Shown here piece by piece: positions 1 to 8,111 of a stretch of DNA of 64,000 bases; the stretch's first letter is position 1; the number at the start of each line of letters is the position of its first letter. Below the pieces are notes generated by a model. It did no database searches. It had not been told where the DNA came from and saw only the letters and a program-made list of their open reading frames with translations. The DNA comes from Betaproteobacteria bacterium (GTDB taxonomy: Bacteria > Pseudomonadota > Gammaproteobacteria > Burkholderiales > SG8-41): assembly GCA_021730905.1 (NCBI GenBank), contig JAKFYK010000025.1, positions 1 through 64,000 of the forward strand, given 5' to 3'. A program made the position numbers and the translations under genes.

Positions 1-118
1 ATTTCTTCGCCAGCACGTGCGTCATCGCCGCTGTCAGCGTCGTCTTGCCGTGGTCCACGTGCCCTATCGTCCCCACGTTCACGTGCGGCTTCGTACGCTC
101 AAATTTACCCTTGGCCAT
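1..118 (-). CDS. tuf: Elongation factor Tu, N-terminal part (cut by window edge)
   Basis: The 39 codons visible on the minus strand read [20 protein letters not shown] and continue with the G1 loop GHVDHGKT, the GTP-binding P-loop of EF-Tu. EF-Tu is the GTPase that delivers aminoacyl-tRNA to the ribosome in the cytoplasm. The rest of the gene lies beyond position 1. It is the last visible gene of a minus-strand run tRNA-Tyr, tRNA-Gly, tRNA-Thr, tuf, an order typical of betaproteobacteria, and is probably read from the promoter at 674-702. Confidence 0.97.
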   Translation of the reverse strand, partial: MAKGKFERTKPHVNVGTIGHVDHGKTTLTAAMTHVLAKK

Positions 119-236
119 AGTCAGTCCTTGCTATACGTTATAACTAATTGTTTTAAAATAACTTTATTAAAAGCTCACTAAAATTACAACGAAACATCAC
201 GACGGAACCGATGCCACTTCACCTGATGCACAATTC

Positions 237-311
237 TGGTGCCCATGGCGCGGATTGAACGCGCGACCTCTCCCTTACCAAGGGAGTGCTCTGCCACTGA
301 GCTACATGGGC
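237..311 (-). tRNA. tRNA-Thr(GGT)
   Basis: Reverse complement folds as a full cloverleaf: 7-bp acceptor stem GCCCATG/CATGGGC, D arm AGCTCAGT..AGAGC, anticodon arm CTCCC-TTGGTAA-GGGAG with anticodon GGT, T arm with GTTCAATCC, and an encoded 3' CCA after discriminator A. It sits between tRNA-Gly and tuf in the same operon. Confidence 0.97.
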
Positions 312-405
312 TGCGGTTCTCTCTTAAAATTACCCTTAAAAATAGAATCCTGACCAAGAAAAACCACTATCCCAGCGCCTATCCACCCGGTGCACACGCC
401 ATTTT

Positions 406-479
406 TGGAGCGGGTGAAGGGAATCGAACCCTCGTCGTAAGCTTGGAAGGCTTCTGCTCTACCATTGAGCTACACCCGC
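406..479 (-). tRNA. tRNA-Gly(TCC)
   Basis: Reverse complement gives acceptor stem GCGGGTG/CACCCGC, D arm AGCTCAATGGTAGAGC, anticodon loop CTTCCAA (anticodon TCC), T loop GGTTCGATTCC and encoded CCA after discriminator T. It is the second gene of the tRNA-tuf operon. Confidence 0.97.
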
Positions 480-572
480 CTGACTCTTTACAAAGTAACC
501 ACTCCCACCACAAGCCACACTTAACCAATTGATTCTATTTAAATAAAATTAGACCATTGCTACGATCCTGGG

Positions 573-659
573 TGGTGGAGGAGGTTGGATTCGAACCAAC
601 GTAGGCGCAAGGCCAACAGATTTACAGTCTGCCCCCTTTAACCACTCGGGCACCCCTCC
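573..659 (-). tRNA. tRNA-Tyr(GTA)
   Basis: An 87-nt class II tRNA with acceptor stem GGAGGGG pairing to the CCTCC side, a long variable arm, anticodon loop CTGTAAA (anticodon GTA), T loop GGTTCGAATCC and encoded CCA. It is the first gene of the tRNA-tuf operon, just downstream of a near-consensus promoter. Confidence 0.97.
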
Positions 660-673
660 GAACGAAACCGCCT

Positions 674-702
674 ATTATCGTTTTGTTTACTGGTGCTGTC
701 AA
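674..702 (-). promoter_or_regulatory. Sigma-70 promoter of the tRNA-Tyr/Gly/Thr-tuf operon
   Basis: On the minus strand TTGACA (702-697) is followed after exactly 17 nt by GATAAT (679-674), a near-perfect sigma-70 promoter placed 15 nt before tRNA-Tyr. A strong promoter here fits stable RNA and EF-Tu production. Confidence 0.85.
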
Positions 703-724
703 ATAACTTCACTTAATTTGACAG
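696..724. repeat. 9-bp perfect inverted repeat overlapping the -35 box
   Basis: CTGTCAAAT (696-704) and ATTTGACAG (716-724) form a perfect inverted repeat with an 11-nt spacer. The left arm contains the -35 hexamer of the tRNA-tuf promoter. The shape is that of an operator, but no regulator can be named. Confidence 0.6.
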
Positions 725-1077
725 TACGAAGGCGCATGAAACAAAGGGGAAATTCCAGAAACGCCTGAACCCGTCCGCATCGTCCGGCGAATGCCCCAAA
801 ATGGCCATGTGTTACCGGCGTATCAGCACTTTTCGTACACCCAAAATCTCACAGGTAAGGCTCGCGAAAGCATCCCGCAACAAAATGCGCGACAGTCGCG
901 ATTTGTGATGGCATAATCCCGACGCGGCGAAACCGCTTGACACACGATTTCACAATAAAACAAGGTCGTGCGGTTTCCGGATGCAAGTGGTTCAAACTGA
1001 AATCCCCGAGGAGGGGCACAGGCAGATCGTGCCGCATTTCGTGGCCATCATTCCTTATATTCACGTTGGAGAATTGA
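725..1077. other. Intergenic stretch upstream of tctB, no gene seen
   Basis: About 350 bp between the divergent tRNA-tuf operon and tctB. Only a short minus-strand reading frame lacking recognisable protein features crosses it. A TTGACA occurs near 937 but no matching -10 box follows at the right distance. A Shine-Dalgarno GGAG at 1068-1071 belongs to tctB. Confidence 0.5.
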
Positions 1078-1527
1078 ATGATTAAGAGCAAGAAAGACTT
1101 GTACGCGGGGATCATGTTCATCGCGATCGGCGTGTTTTTTGCCTTGTGGGCGCTAAACTACCCTATGGGCACCGCGGTACGGATGGGGCCTGCCTACTTC
1201 CCCACCATTCTGGGTTGGCTGACGGCCTCACTTGGCCTGATCATTTTTATCCGAGGGTTTACCGTTCCCGACGAAGATCCCCGTCCCATCAACTGGAGGC
1301 CGTTGCTGTTGATCAATGGTGCGGCAGTCGTATTTGGGCTGCTGGTTGATCCTTTAAAAATCGGTTTTGTCGGCGCTGTGGTGGTCTCGGTCATCATCTG
1401 CGCCCTTGGCGGCTACGAGTTCAAATGGAAAGAAGCGATTACCGAGGCCATCGTCCTGATAGTGGTGTGTTGGGCCTCGTTCGTTTGGGGACTGGGCCTG
1501 CCATTCCGGTTGTTCCCGTGGTCCTGA
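1078..1527 (+). CDS. tctB: Tripartite tricarboxylate transporter, small membrane subunit TctB
   Basis: This 149-aa membrane protein has four or more hydrophobic segments, the first at about residues 10-27, and a conserved R-x-G-P-x-x-F-P stretch (RMGPAYFP, about 35-42) typical of TctB. TctB is the small subunit of the secondary carboxylate importer that works with TctA and a periplasmic TctC/Bug binding protein in the inner membrane. The start is set by GGAG at 1068-1071. tctA follows after 48 bp, so the two form an operon. The usual adjacent tctC is missing; binding proteins may come from the many orphan Bug genes in the window. Confidence 0.93.
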   Translation: MIKSKKDLYAGIMFIAIGVFFALWALNYPMGTAVRMGPAYFPTILGWLTASLGLIIFIRGFTVPDEDPRPINWRPLLLINGAAVVFGLLVDPLKIGFVGAVVVSVIICALGGYEFKWKEAITEAIVLIVVCWASFVWGLGLPFRLFPWS

Positions 1528-1575
1528 TCAGAAAACCGTGATTCCATGGAAAAATTGAAGAATTCTGGAGATACC

Positions 1576-3192
1576 ATGAAAAAAACCATACTCGGATGTG
1601 CGGTTGTAGCGGGCCTGATGCTGGCATCGTTTGCATTTGCCCAAGCCACAGGCAAACCCGCTGACTTTAAAGATCCCGGCCTGTTCAAAAACCTGATCCT
1701 GGGATTTTCGGTCGCCCTGAGCTGGACCAATTTGTGGTACTGCTTTATCGGTTGCTTCCTCGGCACGCTGATCGGTGTGCTGCCCGGCATCGGTCCGGTG
1801 GCTACCATCGCAATGTTGCTGCCGATTACCTTTAATCTGCCACCGATTCCAGCGCTCATCATGCTGGCTGGTATTTATTACGGCGCGAGCTACGGCGGTT
1901 CCACCACCGCGATTCTGGTCAATCTTCCGGGCGAGTCATCCTCAGTGGTGACTTGTATCGACGGCTACAAGATGGGGCAGCAGGGCCGCGCCGGACCTGC
2001 GCTGGCCATCGCGGCAATAGGCTCGTTCTTTGCCGGCACCGTGGGCACCATCCTGATCGCGTTGTTTGGCCCGCCGCTGGCTGAACTGGCATTCGAGTTC
2101 GGCGCCGCGGAATACTTCTCGATGATGGTGCTGGGCCTGGTCGCCGCGGTAGTGCTGGCCTCCGGCTCGCTGATCAAGGCAATTGCGATGATACTCGTCG
2201 GTCTGCTGCTGGGGATAATCGGCACGGACGTGAACTCCGGGATCGCGCGTTACAGCTTCGGCATCTCGGAACTGTCGGACGGCATCGGCTTTGTGTCGGT
2301 GGCCATGGGCATGTTCGGTTTTGCAGAAATCATCAGCAACCTCGAAGCCAAGCAGGCGGACCGCTCGGGCGCGAAGATTTCCGAAGTCAAGAGCCTGATG
2401 CCTACCGCCGATGACATCAAGCGGTCTATCGGCCCGATTCTTCGCGGCACGTGTATCGGCACCATCTTCGGTATTTTGCCGGGTTCGCATACGGTTATCG
2501 CCGCGTTCTCTTCCTACACGCTGGAAAAGAAACTCGCGAAAGACCCGTCGCGTTTTGGCAAGGGCGCGATTGAAGGTGTAGCCGGTCCGGAATCCGCGAA
2601 CAACGCCGCCGCGCAGACTTGTTTCATCCCGCTCTTAACGCTGGGTATTCCAACCGGCGCGGTGATGGCGCTGATGGTCGGCGCGATGACGATTCAGGGT
2701 ATCGCTCCCGGCCCGCAGGTGATGACACAAAAACCGGATTTGTTCTGGGGCATGATTGCCTCGATGTGGATCGGTAACGGCATGCTGGTGCTGCTCAATC
2801 TGCCGCTGATCAGCATCTGGGTGCTGTTCCTGAAAATCCCCTATCGCATCCTGTTCCCCGGCATCTGTCTGTTCTGCGCCATCGGGGCCTACTCGCTGAA
2901 CAACAGCGCAATGGAAGTGTATCTGGCGGCTGCGTTCGGTTTCTTCGGCTACTTCGCCTCCAAGTGGGGTTGCGAGCCGGCGCCGTTGCTGCTGGGCTTC
3001 GTGCTGGGACCATTGATGGAAGAAAACCTGCGCCGCGCCATGCTGATTTCGCGTGGTGATCCGTCAGTATTCGTCACCCGTCCGATTTCCTGCGGCATGT
3101 TGCTGGTTGCACTGGCGCTGCTGATCATGATCATATCGCCGCAGATGAAGAAAAAGCGCGAAGAAATACTTACCGAAGGCGACGGCCACTAA
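1576..3192 (+). CDS. tctA: Tripartite tricarboxylate transporter, large permease subunit TctA
   Basis: A 538-aa polytopic membrane protein, the main permease of the TctABC family. It shows the conserved glycine-rich PGIGPVATIAMLLPITF region (about residue 70) and YYGASYGGSTTAILVNLPGE (about 100-120). The start at 1576 is chosen because GGAG (1567-1570) lies 5 nt before it; an in-frame ATG at 1546 has no such site. From 1576 the protein begins MKKTILGCAVVAGLML.. with an AFA-Q end, which looks like a cleavable signal peptide ahead of the first TctA helix. That is an unusual extra. The gene ends at a strong terminator. Confidence 0.94.
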   Translation: MKKTILGCAVVAGLMLASFAFAQATGKPADFKDPGLFKNLILGFSVALSWTNLWYCFIGCFLGTLIGVLPGIGPVATIAMLLPITFNLPPIPALIMLAGIYYGASYGGSTTAILVNLPGESSSVVTCIDGYKMGQQGRAGPALAIAAIGSFFAGTVGTILIALFGPPLAELAFEFGAAEYFSMMVLGLVAAVVLASGSLIKAIAMILVGLLLGIIGTDVNSGIARYSFGISELSDGIGFVSVAMGMFGFAEIISNLEAKQADRSGAKISEVKSLMPTADDIKRSIGPILRGTCIGTIFGILPGSHTVIAAFSSYTLEKKLAKDPSRFGKGAIEGVAGPESANNAAAQTCFIPLLTLGIPTGAVMALMVGAMTIQGIAPGPQVMTQKPDLFWGMIASMWIGNGMLVLLNLPLISIWVLFLKIPYRILFPGICLFCAIGAYSLNNSAMEVYLAAAFGFFGYFASKWGCEPAPLLLGFVLGPLMEENLRRAMLISRGDPSVFVTRPISCGMLLVALALLIMIISPQMKKKREEILTEGDGH

Positions 3193-3206
3193 GCCGTTAT
3201 CCTCTC

Positions 3207-3240
3207 AAAAAAACGCCGCGGAATTCGCGGCGTTTTTTTT
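3207..3240. terminator. Rho-independent terminator after tctBA
   Basis: CGCCGCG-GAATT-CGCGGCG hairpin with an A-run on the left and a run of eight T on the right. It can stop transcription from both sides and separates tctA from the convergent SDR gene. Confidence 0.93.
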
Positions 3241-3279
3241 GCCTGAGCAGGGTGGCTCGGCGAAATCTGTACGCCAGCG

Positions 3280-4005
3280 TTAGTGTCCGCCGGTACCGCT
3301 GATGCTGGTGCCGCCGCAGACAAAAATCGTCTGCCCGGTAATATAACCGTTCTCCACCGCCAGCAAAAACGCCACCATGCGCGCGATGTCGTCCGGCGTG
3401 CCCACGCGTTTGACCGGAACGCTGTCGATCACCTTCTGCCGTTTCTCGCTGCCCAACGGATGCCCGTTGTCGAACAATTCCGACCCCACGGGCCCCGGCG
3501 CGATCACATTCATGGTAATGCCGTCGGCCGCGACCTCCAGGCACAGCGAACGCGTCATGCCTACCAGTGCCGCTTTGGCTGCCGAATACACCACGCGCTG
3601 CGTCTTGCCCATCATCGCACGCGACGCCATGCTGACGATGCGGCCGAATTTCGCCTCGCGCATGCCCGGCACAAACGCCTTGGTCAAAATCATGGCTGCG
3701 CGCACGGTAAGACCCATCACGTAGTCCATGTCCTCGGCCGTCGCCGTTTCAAGCGGCCCCGGCCGGTTGGCGCCCGCATTATTGACCAGGTAACGCACAC
3801 CGTATTGCCTGGCGATCTCGTCGGCGATCTCAGTGGCTTGTTGCGTGTCCGACAGATCAGCGCCCATATACACCAGCCGCGCGTGCGAAATCCGCGGCGG
3901 CTTGCGCTGTAGTGCGATAACTGTATGACCGCTGTCCAGCAAGCGCTGCGCAATCGCTTCGCCGATGCCTGCGCTTGCGCCGGTGACTACCGCTACCTCT
4001 TCCAT
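3280..4005 (-). CDS. Short-chain dehydrogenase/reductase (SDR), NAD(P)-dependent
   Basis: A 241-aa classical SDR. Cofactor motif TGASAGIG at residues 8-15, NNAG at 75-78, catalytic Ser at about 125-128 (SMAS) and catalytic YSAAK with Tyr140 and Lys144. C-terminal GQTIFVCGGTS is typical of the 3-oxoacyl-ACP-reductase-like branch. It oxidises or reduces a hydroxy/keto group on an unknown substrate. The start at 4005 is preferred because AGGGAG lies about 6 nt upstream; an earlier in-frame ATG would add a leader with no SDR similarity. It converges on tctA across the terminator and diverges from the MFS gene. Confidence 0.92.
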   Translation of the reverse strand: MEEVAVVTGASAGIGEAIAQRLLDSGHTVIALQRKPPRISHARLVYMGADLSDTQQATEIADEIARQYGVRYLVNNAGANRPGPLETATAEDMDYVMGLTVRAAMILTKAFVPGMREAKFGRIVSMASRAMMGKTQRVVYSAAKAALVGMTRSLCLEVAADGITMNVIAPGPVGSELFDNGHPLGSEKRQKVIDSVPVKRVGTPDDIARMVAFLLAVENGYITGQTIFVCGGTSISGTGGH

Positions 4006-4279
4006 GCCCGACTCCCTGTATTCCCAAATTATTTTTGCGATTATAGACCGCATGATGCAAGACACCGCACGCAACCCGCGACTTGATAAACTGACGTCTC
4101 GTTATGGCAAGCACAGTTGGAACGCTGCGCTGTGCACGGACGACCCGTTGTGGCAAATGAGACGAAGCGCAGATGCAAAACAAGGCGCAGCCGGTTTCAA
4201 CGCAAAGCACAAGCCACGATTCACCGGGAAATAGCACTCAAGAACCAATAGCTACGATGGCTTCACCGGCAGCAACCCC

Positions 4280-5542
4280 TTGAACACCGCCCCCAAAATT
4301 CGCGTGCTGGCACCGTTTCGCCTGCGCAGTTACCGCTTTCAATGGCTGGCCGATCTCTCGACCTCGTGGGCGTTCGAGATGGAAACCATCATGCTGAGCT
4401 GGTACATCCTGGTGGAAACAAAATCGGTTTTTCTGCTCACGCTGTTTGCCTCGACGCAGTACATCGGCACGCTGCTCTCGCCGGTATTCGGCGTGATGGG
4501 CCACCGGCTCGGCAACAAACGCGTGTATTGCGCGATGCGCGCCTGCTACACCACGCTCGCCGCGATCATGATGCTGCTGGTGCTGACCGGCGCATTGACG
4601 CCCTTGTATGTGTTCATCATCTCGGCGTTGCTGGGCATGGTGCGCCCTTCGGATCTGGTGCTGCGCTATTCGCTGATCGGCGAAACCATGCCTGCCGGCG
4701 AACTGATGGCGGCAACCAGCGTCTCGCGCACGACGCAGGATTCCGCACGCATCATGGGCGCGCTCGCCGGTGCCGGCATCGTCGCAACCCTGGGCATGGG
4801 CATCGCGTATGTGGTCGTTGCCTGTCTCTACGCCGTCAGTTTTCTGCTGAGTCTTAACGTTACCGGCGTGCGTGCGTTAGCCACAAACGATGGCAGGCTC
4901 AAACCTGCCGAGATATCCATATGGTACGATCTGCGAGACGGCACCGCACATGTCTGGCACACACCGCAACTGCTGGCGGCGGTTTGGCTCGCGTTTCTGG
5001 TCAATCTCACGGCGTTTCCGCTGACCAGCGGTTTGTTGCCCTACGTCGCGAAAGAGGTTTACCACACCGATCAAACCGGCCTCGGTTATCTCGTGGCGGG
5101 TTTTTCGTTTGGCGCGTTGCTGGGATCGGTCATTCTCAGCCGCTTCGGCCACGCCCTGCCTCCCGCGCGCATGATGGTTGGCTTCTGCGCGGTATGGTAT
5201 TGCATGACCTTTATTTTCGCGCAGATGGCCGGACCCGCCGGCGGCATTCCAATGCTGATACTCGCCGGCCTCGCGCAAAGCTTCGGCATGGTGCCCATGT
5301 CGGCGATGATGCTGAGAAACGCCGGACCGCAATTTCGCGGTCACGTCATGGGCTTGCGCATGCTGATGATCTACGGCCTGCCCATCGGCCTGCTGATTTC
5401 AGGCCCGCTGATCAGCCATTTCAGCTATCGCGCCACCGCGTCGTTGTACTGCACAATTGGCCTGATTGTTACCGGCTTGATCACGCTGCGCTGGCGCGCG
5501 CATGTGTGGCAACTCGACGCACCGGCAAATAAACGAAACTGA
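4280..5542 (+). CDS. Major facilitator superfamily transporter (MFS_3/EntS-like)
   Basis: A 420-aa protein with about 12 predicted membrane helices and the loop GHRLGNKRV between helices 2 and 3 typical of MFS proteins. General similarity is to the drug/siderophore exporter branch. The substrate is unknown. The only plausible start is TTG at 4280: the frame is open back to a TAG at 4232 with no ATG, and no clear Shine-Dalgarno is visible, so the start is uncertain. It is transcribed divergently from the SDR gene across a 274-bp gap in which I see no feature. Confidence 0.85.
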   Translation: MNTAPKIRVLAPFRLRSYRFQWLADLSTSWAFEMETIMLSWYILVETKSVFLLTLFASTQYIGTLLSPVFGVMGHRLGNKRVYCAMRACYTTLAAIMMLLVLTGALTPLYVFIISALLGMVRPSDLVLRYSLIGETMPAGELMAATSVSRTTQDSARIMGALAGAGIVATLGMGIAYVVVACLYAVSFLLSLNVTGVRALATNDGRLKPAEISIWYDLRDGTAHVWHTPQLLAAVWLAFLVNLTAFPLTSGLLPYVAKEVYHTDQTGLGYLVAGFSFGALLGSVILSRFGHALPPARMMVGFCAVWYCMTFIFAQMAGPAGGIPMLILAGLAQSFGMVPMSAMMLRNAGPQFRGHVMGLRMLMIYGLPIGLLISGPLISHFSYRATASLYCTIGLIVTGLITLRWRAHVWQLDAPANKRN

Positions 5543-5552
5543 AGACTGAACA

Positions 5553-5999
5553 CTACTTTCGTATCGGAATCACAATCTGTGTTTGCGTGATGATAGCCAC
5601 ACGACTGTTGTCGCCGGAATTGGTTATGGTCGTTTGCCACACCATTGTCGTGCGGCCCACGTGCAGTGGAATCGCCACCGCTTTCAGCACCGGCCCCACG
5701 CCGGCACCTAGAAAATTGGTTTTTGATTCGAGCGTCGTCGTGACATAACCTTCGGGCAGATTCATCACCGTGCCCGCCGCGCCGATGCAGTCGGCGAACG
5801 CCATCAGCGCCCCGCCGTTGGCGCGGTCATTCCGATTCAAAACGATCGCGCTCACCGGCAGTTCCGCAACCATTTTCTTTTTGCTGGCGAACGTGATTTT
5901 TACACCCATCGCGCGCGGCAAACCGCCGCCGAAACCTTCAAGTTTTTCCGGCACGCTGCCGAACGCGGTTTTTACGGTACCCTTTTTTGCCTGAGCCAT
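5553..5999 (-). CDS. PaaI-type hotdog-fold thioesterase
   Basis: A 148-aa hotdog-fold protein with the family pattern NGGALMAFADCIGAAG (about residues 61-76), where NGG replaces the common HGG, followed by TTLESKTNFLGAG. PaaI-type enzymes hydrolyse acyl-CoA thioesters, often aromatic ones, in the cytoplasm. It converges with the MFS gene. Its ATG at 5999 is immediately preceded by a copy of the AT-rich dispersed repeat, so its upstream region has no recognisable Shine-Dalgarno. Confidence 0.87.
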   Translation of the reverse strand: MAQAKKGTVKTAFGSVPEKLEGFGGGLPRAMGVKITFASKKKMVAELPVSAIVLNRNDRANGGALMAFADCIGAAGTVMNLPEGYVTTTLESKTNFLGAGVGPVLKAVAIPLHVGRTTMVWQTTITNSGDNSRVAIITQTQIVIPIRK

Positions 6000-6001
6000 G
6001 A

Positions 6002-6029
6002 TTTTTTATTCAATAAAAACAAATGATTA
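6002..6029 (-). repeat. AT-rich dispersed repeat, copy 1
   Basis: Minus strand reads TAATCATTTGTTTTTATT then GAATAAAAAAT, matching the window-wide core TAAGTATTTGTTTTTATT with changes at the left end. It fills the gap between the Bug remnant stop and the thioesterase start codon. Confidence 0.7.
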
Positions 6030-6248
6030 TTAATTCCTGCTGCACCCATACAACAACACTGGCGGGTTCACAGCTCCAGTTTGATCTTTGCCACCCTGAA
6101 CACGGGTAAAGCGTTCGACTTCCGCGCGCATGAAACGCGTGAATTCCTCCGGTGCGATGCCGCGCGCCTCCGCGCCCTGCGCCGCGGGTGGAAACATCAT
6201 CGGACACAGCACGATCAGCGTTACGAAAGCGGCACGGCGGATGCCCAC
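6030..6248 (-). pseudogene. Internally deleted Bug/TctC remnant (signal peptide joined to C-terminus)
   Basis: A 72-codon frame starting at GTG 6248. The GTG overlaps the TAG of the upstream alpha/beta hydrolase by one base (TAGTG). Residues 1-25 (MGIRRAAFVTLIVLC.. ending PPAAQG) look like a signal peptide. They are followed at once by APEEFTRFMRAEVERFTRV, which matches the C-terminal helix of Bug proteins (compare TPEEFxxFIxAExxKW in intact copies here). The central 250 or so residues are missing. It could still make a small exported peptide, but I read it as a relic. Confidence 0.5.
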
Positions 6249-7063
6249 TATGAAGCCGCTTTCATAAACGCCAGCGTATGGTGGCCGACGTCCGCCGCGC
6301 GCTCCCAGCCCATGCAAAAACGCGCACCCGCGATGACTTCAGATCGCAATCTGCTGTTTTTATTGTGAAACTCATCGCGGTATTGCAGGTAATGAAAATG
6401 CTCGCCGATCAACAGCAGTACAGGGCAAGTGATGCGCGCAAGGCTTCCGGTGATGTCGTACTGGTGCAGCGCGTCGAGCGCCTGCCAGCGGTGACGTCCG
6501 GCCTCGATCTGCGACAGGTTAACGCGATCCATCCATGATTGCGTGGGCTGCATCGGCGCATGGCCGGGATCATTGTTCAACAGAAAGTCGATGGTGCGCG
6601 TCAACGGAAATCCCGATGCATCTTCCGGCCGCAGCCCGCCTTTCAACGGCGCGTGACGCGCTTCGGCGCCGCTGCGGTCCTTGTAATACGGGCAATTCAC
6701 CAGCACCGCCTTGTTCGCGCGCTGCGCGTGATTCGCCGCGAGTTCAATCGACACTGCCGCACCCACTGCTTCGCCCAGCACACAGAATTTCCGAATATTC
6801 AACACGTCGGCGACCTCGACCACGCAGCGTGCGTAATCGCCTATCGTTGGCTGCACTTCAACATGATCCGACGCGCCATGACTCGGATAGTCCATCGCTA
6901 CCACGCGCAGCGCCGGGCACAACACTGCCATCAACTCCAGATACAGCGCGGATGACTGCTGGTTGATATGCTGCAAAAAAATCGCGTCGCTTCCCGCACT
7001 GCCCGCGGCGCGATAGTGCATATAGCCCAGGCCGGTTTTGACCAGCCCGCGTTCGACGTTCAT
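6248..7063 (-). CDS. Alpha/beta-hydrolase-fold protein lacking the nucleophile serine
   Basis: A 271-aa alpha/beta-hydrolase-fold protein: MDYPSHGASD (about 57-66) after strand 4 and a C-terminal GHH (about 262) that would hold the catalytic His. The nucleophile elbow, normally G-x-S-x-G, reads GEAVG at 97-101, with Ala99 in place of Ser. Either the protein is not a hydrolase (a non-catalytic homologue, or one using another mechanism) or it has lost activity. It lies 17 bp downstream of a Bug gene and is probably co-transcribed with it and with the methyltransferase-like gene further upstream. Confidence 0.85.
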   Translation of the reverse strand: MNVERGLVKTGLGYMHYRAAGSAGSDAIFLQHINQQSSALYLELMAVLCPALRVVAMDYPSHGASDHVEVQPTIGDYARCVVEVADVLNIRKFCVLGEAVGAAVSIELAANHAQRANKAVLVNCPYYKDRSGAEARHAPLKGGLRPEDASGFPLTRTIDFLLNNDPGHAPMQPTQSWMDRVNLSQIEAGRHRWQALDALHQYDITGSLARITCPVLLLIGEHFHYLQYRDEFHNKNSRLRSEVIAGARFCMGWERAADVGHHTLAFMKAAS

Positions 7064-7080
7064 GATTGCCTGACAGACGG

Positions 7081-8070
7081 TTAATCGGAACGGATGTTGT
7101 TTTCCTTAACCACTTTCGCCCAGCGCGCCATTTCGGCAACCACGAATTTCGTCATCGCCTCCGGCGTACCGACGACCAGATCCATGCCGAATTGCTCGGT
7201 CAACTGCTTGCGCAGGTCGGGCTGGCTGTAGGCTTTCGTAAGTTCCGCATGCATTTTATTCAGCACCAGTTTGGGCAGCCCCGCCGGCGTCACAATACCC
7301 CACCACGCCAGCGCCGAAAATCCCGGCAAGCCGCTCTCAATGAACGTCGGCGTGTCCGGGTTCATGTGCGAGCGCTTTTCTCCGGTAGTTACCACCGCGC
7401 GCAAGCGGCCGGCACGGATATGCGGGCCGGGCACGGCAACCGACGTGACAGCAAAATCAATTTGCCCACCGATGGCATCGGTGGTCGCCGGGCCGCCGCC
7501 TTTGTACGGAATGTGTATCATTTTTATGCCAGCCTGCTGCTGCACCAGCATCATCGCCAAATGCCCCAAGCTGCCGCTGCCCACCGAACCAAACGTCAGC
7601 GTCGCCGGTTTCGCTTTTGCCAGTTTCACCACGTCATCGAAATTCTTGAATGGCCTGGCAGGATTGGTAGTCAGCACCATCGGCGCCGTGCCCACAATCA
7701 TCACCGAGGCAAAATCTTTCAACGTGTCATATGACAAATCCGAAATCAGCGCCGGATTGACCGCGTGCGTGTCGAACACAAATACATAGGTATACCCGTC
7801 GGGGGTAGACTTTGCGGCGATAGCGGTGCCAATGGCACCCGAAGCACCGGCACGATTGTCGACCACAAACTGTTGCCCCAACGACGCGTTGAGCCGCGCG
7901 CCCGTCAGCCGTGCGAGTGGATCTACCGAACCGCCCGGCGGAAACGGCACCATGAAGCGCACGGGTTTGTTGGGCCAATTCACGGCTGGCTGCGCATGCG
8001 CATGTGCCGCGGCGCACACAACGCCCGCCGCGATTGCGTAACGCAAAGTGCTTCCGAGTAATAGCGCCAT
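7081..8070 (-). CDS. Bug/TctC-family tripartite tricarboxylate transporter substrate-binding protein
   Basis: A 329-aa exported protein with a signal peptide ending AHAHAQ (about 27), then the Bug hallmarks: NKPVRFMVPFPPGG (34-47), VVDNRAGASG, DGYTYVFV, HIPYKGGGPA. Bug proteins capture carboxylates or other small solutes in the periplasm. The start at 8070 is set by AGGAGG 5-7 nt upstream; an upstream in-frame ATG would add a non-signal leader. It follows a methyltransferase-like gene by 41 bp and precedes the nucleophile-less hydrolase by 17 bp, suggesting one operon. No permease is adjacent. Confidence 0.93.
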   Translation of the reverse strand: MALLLGSTLRYAIAAGVVCAAAHAHAQPAVNWPNKPVRFMVPFPPGGSVDPLARLTGARLNASLGQQFVVDNRAGASGAIGTAIAAKSTPDGYTYVFVFDTHAVNPALISDLSYDTLKDFASVMIVGTAPMVLTTNPARPFKNFDDVVKLAKAKPATLTFGSVGSGSLGHLAMMLVQQQAGIKMIHIPYKGGGPATTDAIGGQIDFAVTSVAVPGPHIRAGRLRAVVTTGEKRSHMNPDTPTFIESGLPGFSALAWWGIVTPAGLPKLVLNKMHAELTKAYSQPDLRKQLTEQFGMDLVVGTPEAMTKFVVAEMARWAKVVKENNIRSD

Positions 8071-8111
8071 AAGCCCTCCTCCTGTAACCAGACAGGCTTC
8101 TATGTTTGCTT

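Noticed and set aside
931-966. TTGACA near 937 as a tctBA promoter
   Set aside because: No -10-like hexamer occurs 16-18 nt downstream.
849-1121. Small minus-strand frame upstream of tctB
   Set aside because: Overlaps the tctB start, has no Shine-Dalgarno and no recognisable features.
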